Below, piece after piece: positions 60,547-64,000 of a stretch of 64,000 nt of DNA. This DNA is from Prevotella sp. (lineage in GTDB: Bacteria > Bacteroidota > Bacteroidia > Bacteroidales > Bacteroidaceae). A program made the position numbers and the translations under genes. The stretch is taken from positions 62,001-126,000 of the forward strand of contig JAEEWT010000005.1 of assembly GCA_016287755.1 (NCBI GenBank), given 5' to 3'. Every line of letters starts with the position of its first letter. Position 1 is the first letter of the stretch. The notes below the pieces were generated by a model that ran no database searches, was not told where the DNA came from, and saw nothing but the letters and a program-made list of their open reading frames with translations.

Positions 60547-61365
60547 TCATTGTTCCTGTTCCTTTATAATGATAGAGGGAGGACATTCGTACATCACCTT
60601 GGCATGGTTGGTACGGATGAGCTCACGACTGATGCACTCGCCCGTCACACGGTCGATCGTGTCCCGATAAACCTCTCCGTTGCGATACACATCTTTTCCT
60701 TCACGAGAGAAGAATTCGTTCTCGGCATGAATATGGAAAGTATGCGGCAGTGTTTCTTCTGCCCGCAACTCACCACACAGGTATTCATCATCCACCCACA
60801 GTCGTAGCTGATAGGTATTGGAAGTATTGTTCTTTACCCGGTAATCAATGTAGTTATACGAAATGCTTGTACCCGTGCCGAAGGGAATCTGTCTGCCGAA
60901 GTCGGGAAAGAGATCCAGTCCGTCGTGGTGATGATGCTCGGTGATGGTCAGATCGCTATGCAGCACCATCCAGTGAATCAGGTTCGACAGTTGGCATAAT
61001 CCACCACCGATGCCCTGTGCCGGCTGACCTTTAGCAATGGTGAGTCCTTCCTTGTAACCTTTCTTCTTGGTGGTTCGTCCTACCTGTTTCCACACAGAGA
61101 AGGTCTCACCAGGATGAATGAGCAGTCCGTCGATATGTTTAACCGCCAGGGCCAGGTTCGTGGCCTTATTCTCCTGCAGTTGCATGTTGACGTTACCCAG
61201 TCGGCGGCGGATCAAAGAGTTATGCCGATAAACCAGAACGGGCAAAGCAGTGTCAGTCCGCTCCTTAGCGAAAAGCGTATGCTGAAACGAGTCCTTCAGG
61301 CACCGTTTCATAATCTCCTTCTCCATCGACAGGCGATAGGTGAAAGGACAAATCTCGCAGAACAT
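60547..61365 (-). CDS. VanW family protein
   Basis: The protein has about 272 residues. The VanW signature is PGETFSVWKQVGRTTKKKGY then QGIGGGLCQLSNLIHWMVLH and ITEHHHHDGLDLFPDFGRQI. The biochemical role is unknown, although family members occur in some glycopeptide resistance clusters. The TACCTTTG box at 61383 argues against the longer frame to 61452; an ATG at 61377 would be almost leaderless, so 61365 was chosen. Confidence 0.85.
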   Translation of the reverse strand: MFCEICPFTYRLSMEKEIMKRCLKDSFQHTLFAKERTDTALPVLVYRHNSLIRRRLGNVNMQLQENKATNLALAVKHIDGLLIHPGETFSVWKQVGRTTKKKGYKEGLTIAKGQPAQGIGGGLCQLSNLIHWMVLHSDLTITEHHHHDGLDLFPDFGRQIPFGTGTSISYNYIDYRVKNNTSNTYQLRLWVDDEYLCGELRAEETLPHTFHIHAENEFFSREGKDVYRNGEVYRDTIDRVTGECISRELIRTNHAKVMYECPPSIIIKEQEQ

Positions 61366-61382
61366 TTTCCTTTTCATGTGGA

Positions 61383-61390
61383 CAAAGGTA
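61383..61390 (-). promoter_or_regulatory. -7 box of the VanW gene
   Basis: TACCTTTG on the minus strand, with the start site expected near 61376. Confidence 0.55.
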
Positions 61391-61545
61391 CGATTAAACA
61401 AGCAAAAAAGCAAAAAGAAAACCGATTTTCTTTTTGCTTTTTCTATTCTCATTTCCTTTTCATCGTCATCTGGTTTTCCTTTACCATCTTCTCAGCAAAG
61501 GCTTCTTCTTGACCTCTGGTCGAGCCTGCTCACGCTCGGCAGAAT

Positions 61546-62118
61546 TCAAGTATGACTTGATTCGGCTCTCGCTAAAACGCAGCCTTCATGAATCGCAGCA
61601 AACGTGGCGACGATTGCAGTGATTGAGATGGGAATGATTGACCATATTGTCATGGGGACTGCAATGAATAGCAGGAAACCCGCCCACTTGTTCGCGAGAG
61701 TGTGAGGGAAGCAAAAGCGCCCGTGCGCCCAAACTGCCGAAAGCTGATTCACGACTTTAATCGCGACAATCACTCCTGCCCACAGCCACAGCCATTGCGG
61801 CAGTTCGAGTATCGGCAGGAGCGCCCAGGCACAACACGCTACGAAGCAGATGTCTGCCACGCTATCTAGCCATGCTCCTGTCTTGGTAGCGCACTTCAGC
61901 TTCCGAGCCAGCCACCCGTCGGCTATGTCGCTGATGCCACAGAGCGCATAAAGCACCCAAAACGGACGGAGCAGCGAGAGCCATCCGAACTCGCTCGGAG
62001 ATGGCCGAGTCGTGACGGACGAAGGCAAGGCCAAAGTTGTTCCTACAACATCACACAGCAGCAGAACGACAGCCCCTACCATTCGGAGCGACGACAGACT
62101 ATTCGGCAGATGTTTCAT
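61546..62118 (-). CDS. CDP-alcohol phosphatidyltransferase family membrane protein
   Basis: The protein has 190 residues with several membrane helices. The signature D-G-x2-A-R-x8-G-x3-D-x3-D is complete in DIADGWLARKLKCATKTGAW followed by LDSVADI. Enzymes of this family join a CDP-activated lipid to an alcohol head group; the substrate cannot be told. The start overlaps the DUF3795 gene by 20 bp. Confidence 0.85.
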   Translation of the reverse strand: MKHLPNSLSSLRMVGAVVLLLCDVVGTTLALPSSVTTRPSPSEFGWLSLLRPFWVLYALCGISDIADGWLARKLKCATKTGAWLDSVADICFVACCAWALLPILELPQWLWLWAGVIVAIKVVNQLSAVWAHGRFCFPHTLANKWAGFLLFIAVPMTIWSIIPISITAIVATFAAIHEGCVLARAESSHT

Positions 62119-62455
62119 TTATTCTCTTCAGATTATCTTTTGCCTCTTCATTATTACCTATCTCAGCGGCAAGTTTTGCACAGGAATCCATTTCAGCACA
62201 TTCTGCGCAAGACTCATAGCCCTTCCTGGTAACACACGGCTTGATTTCGCACATCTCACTACAGAAGAAATATTTCACGCCATTACCCCGGCATCCCGTA
62301 CAGTTGATTTTATCAGGTGTAATGATATCTGTATGAAATATCTCACACCATTTACGAGAAACCTCTTCACGCATTCTGTCATCATCTTTAATAGTGGCTA
62401 TGCGAGCTTCACATTTCTCGCAGTTAATGCCACAATATCCAATCATTTTATCCAT
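62099..62455 (-). CDS. DUF3795 cysteine-rich protein
   Basis: The protein has 118 residues and 12 or more cysteines in C-x-x-C-type groups (YCGINCEKCEARIA; INCTGCRGNG; CSEMCEIKPC), the DUF3795 pattern, likely metal- or Fe-S-binding. The function is unknown. It is co-directional with the isochorismatase fusion 18 bp upstream. Confidence 0.85.
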   Translation of the reverse strand: MDKMIGYCGINCEKCEARIATIKDDDRMREEVSRKWCEIFHTDIITPDKINCTGCRGNGVKYFFCSEMCEIKPCVTRKGYESCAECAEMDSCAKLAAEIGNNEEAKDNLKRINETSAE

Positions 62456-62472
62456 ATTCCTCCAATCATTTT

Positions 62473-63591
62473 TTATTTGTTTTCTGAAAGTTCCTTTATA
62501 TCACAGCCTTTGCTTTCGTAATAGGCTAGCATCTCAGGCAACTTTTTCAGATCGTAGCTGGTAACACAGTCGGAGAGGACATGCACCGTGAAGCCTGCTT
62601 TCCGCATATTGAAGCAGGTGGACTTTACACAAGCGGTAGCATCAGCACCTGCCACGTAGAACTCGTTAATATCGTTCGCCGTGATGAAAGCAGAAAACGC
62701 CTCGCTTGTAAGGGCGTTGCTTTTCGTTTTCACGAAGATATTGTCTGACACGACCTTCATTTCAGGCACCAGTTCCTCGCCTTTGCTACCAGGCTTGAAC
62801 GTCCGTGTGCCTGCTGTAGTGTTATTATGCTTGATATATACTATGTGCATGCTTCCGCATGCGTTTCCGTTTTTTTCAAGCCGCAGGCGCTCAGCCACAG
62901 CCCATTCGATGGCGGCATTGATGTTGCCGATGATGTCGCGGTAGTGCTTGGTGATGTCGTTCTGAATGTCAATAATGACCAGTGCTTTGTTATTTTTTTC
63001 GCTGGTGCTAAACAACTCGTCCAATGGCATCATCACACCACACTGGTAGTCGGGTGACTGGATGTCGGTGCCCTGATACCACTCCATGCAACAGGAATTT
63101 GGAGTCAATTTGTATTCAGGATGAGCAGGCAGCCACTCCTTATGGAATTTCTCATACTGCTCTTGAAAGGCTTTCATTCCGCCCTCGAAAAAGACTTTCA
63201 GCCACTTGCCGCTACTAATGGGGAAGAGCTGCATTCCATCCGGCACCTCGCCACCTTTATATGTTCCGCCGATGACGTATGTAAAGGTGTTCTTGCTGCA
63301 AGCACCAAAGTTTGCCTCCCAACAGGTAGCACAATTGTGGTTGGGAATGTCACAGGTACAGAGTCTGAACTCGCCGACGCCGTTGTCGATGGCTGCCTGC
63401 TGAAAGGCATTGGGAGCCTTGTGCTCCATAAACACGGGTTTTATAATGCGTTCCACATACTCACCCCAAAACTTAGGACATTCTTCTTTCGCCTCGTTGA
63501 AGACAATTTTCTTGGCCATGCCAATAATCTGCACATCATGCAGTTCAATAATCTCGTGTTTCATATTTCTTGGAATAGCTTCTTGTATCAT
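62473..63591 (-). CDS. GyrI-like effector-binding domain fused to isochorismatase-family hydrolase
   Basis: The protein has 372 residues from the ATG at 63591. Residues 1-185 resemble the GyrI/AraC effector-binding fold (KFWGEYVERIIKPVF, GKWLKVFFEGGMKAFQEQYE). Residues about 195-372 are a cysteine hydrolase of the isochorismatase type with all three catalytic residues: Asp in ALVIIDIQNDI, Lys in KTKSNALTSEAF and Cys in VAGADATACVKSTCFN. It may couple small-molecule sensing to hydrolysis; the substrate is unknown. The start is set by the promoter box at 63612. Confidence 0.82.
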   Translation of the reverse strand: MIQEAIPRNMKHEIIELHDVQIIGMAKKIVFNEAKEECPKFWGEYVERIIKPVFMEHKAPNAFQQAAIDNGVGEFRLCTCDIPNHNCATCWEANFGACSKNTFTYVIGGTYKGGEVPDGMQLFPISSGKWLKVFFEGGMKAFQEQYEKFHKEWLPAHPEYKLTPNSCCMEWYQGTDIQSPDYQCGVMMPLDELFSTSEKNNKALVIIDIQNDITKHYRDIIGNINAAIEWAVAERLRLEKNGNACGSMHIVYIKHNNTTAGTRTFKPGSKGEELVPEMKVVSDNIFVKTKSNALTSEAFSAFITANDINEFYVAGADATACVKSTCFNMRKAGFTVHVLSDCVTSYDLKKLPEMLAYYESKGCDIKELSENK

Positions 63592-63611
63592 ATCTTTAAA
63601 GTTTAACGCTG

Positions 63612-63619
63612 CAAAGATA
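63612..63619 (-). promoter_or_regulatory. -7 box of the isochorismatase fusion gene
   Basis: TATCTTTG on the minus strand, 21 bp before the ATG at 63591. Confidence 0.6.
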
Positions 63620-63687
63620 CAAAGAGTTGTGAATATTACCAAGTATCTGGGATATTCTGCACAATTATGTGATGAAAAGCATATTTT

Positions 63688-64000
63688 CTACATTCGCTGA
63701 CGTTCTGCCTGTCCAGCACCTGTGCCCTTATACTTGCTCTTCTGGGCGTTGAAAGTGTAGCGGATAGAGATATCCAAACGGTGGCTACGGCTTCGTGATT
63801 TCTGCACAGTATAGAAGAAACCACAATCATGAGCCATATCCTGTACGCTACGCTGGAACACATCGCTGATGCTGGCACGCAGGCATAGGGCATCGTTCTT
63901 CAGCCAGCACTTCTGTACCACAAAACGGATGTCGTATGAGGGCGAGAGAATACGGTAGTTCAGCACATCACCCTTGGTCTGGATGTTGGCATTGGCCTCC
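63688..64000 (-). CDS. C-terminus of an outer-membrane beta-barrel / TonB-dependent receptor-like protein
   Basis: The minus frame is open from the window edge to a stop at 63688 (about 103 codons). Alternating strands (LCLRASISDVFQRSVQD; SRSHRLDISIRYTFNAQKS) and the tail KGTGAGQAERQRM are typical of the outer-membrane beta-barrel family with TonB-type plug. The N-terminal part lies outside the window. Confidence 0.75.
   Translation of the reverse strand, partial: EANANIQTKGDVLNYRILSPSYDIRFVVQKCWLKNDALCLRASISDVFQRSVQDMAHDCGFFYTVQKSRSRSHRLDISIRYTFNAQKSKYKGTGAGQAERQRM

Overview
The window looks like a chromosome segment of a Bacteroidales bacterium, most likely Prevotellaceae (Prevotella/Segatella type). 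This rests on many TAnnTTTG promoter boxes, often with a TTTG box 19-21 bp upstream, on the near absence of Shine-Dalgarno sites, and on families largely confined to Bacteroidetes (NVEALA peptides, 6-bladed beta-propeller lipoproteins, DUF4922, DUF4837, DUF6078, DUF4468, DUF4250). The species cannot be named from the sequence alone.

Layout. 1-12 kb: the end of a large MG2-type surface protein gene, a putrescine pathway pair (aguA, aguB), two tandem AmpG-like transporters, a glycosyltransferase/DUF4922/SpoIID fusion, a DUF4468 protein and a VanX-type dipeptidase. 11.2-12.7 kb holds three copies of a geometrically rigid upstream element. Each sits 53-54 bp from a minus-strand promoter, and one of those promoters drives an apparently new ~215-nt RNA. 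12.8-23.3 kb is a plus-strand housekeeping block: carB, rlmN, a DUF4837 lipoprotein gene, a pdxA-like gene missing several active-site residues, a flippase-like membrane protein, a sigma-54 activator fused in frame to lptE, a TPR-like protein and secG. It is followed by tRNA-His and a triple terminator. 23.6-27.5 kb carries small accessory genes.

27.5-37.2 kb is a type II-C CRISPR-Cas locus (cas9-cas1-cas2 on the minus strand, tracrRNA divergent from cas9). The array has 27 recognisable 47-bp repeats. Each repeat contains a complete Bacteroidetes promoter. Two adjacent spacers are 749 and 751 bp long instead of 29-31 bp and carry sense fragments of mobile-element polyvalent-protein genes. These giant spacers are the most striking feature of the window. 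37.2-39.5 kb is a VapE-like/DUF6078 module. Its vapE gene is bracketed by two inverted clusters of six TGTTAGG sites with matching geometry, followed by four palindromes at exactly 22-bp period.

39.5-59.1 kb is a minus-strand block that reads as one export or maturation system for NVEALA peptides. It contains an orphan NVEALA-like leader peptide, a transglutaminase-like lipoprotein, two NVEALA prepeptides each paired with a beta-propeller lipoprotein, a thioredoxin-like lipoprotein, a MauE/DoxX-like membrane protein, a signal peptidase I and an O-antigen-ligase-like protein. TolC, a membrane-fusion protein and two RND permeases follow under their own promoter. 59.3-64 kb holds a Cu/Zn-type permease with an HMA domain, a VanW protein, a CDP-alcohol phosphatidyltransferase, a DUF3795 protein, a GyrI-like/isochorismatase fusion and the end of an outer-membrane beta-barrel gene.
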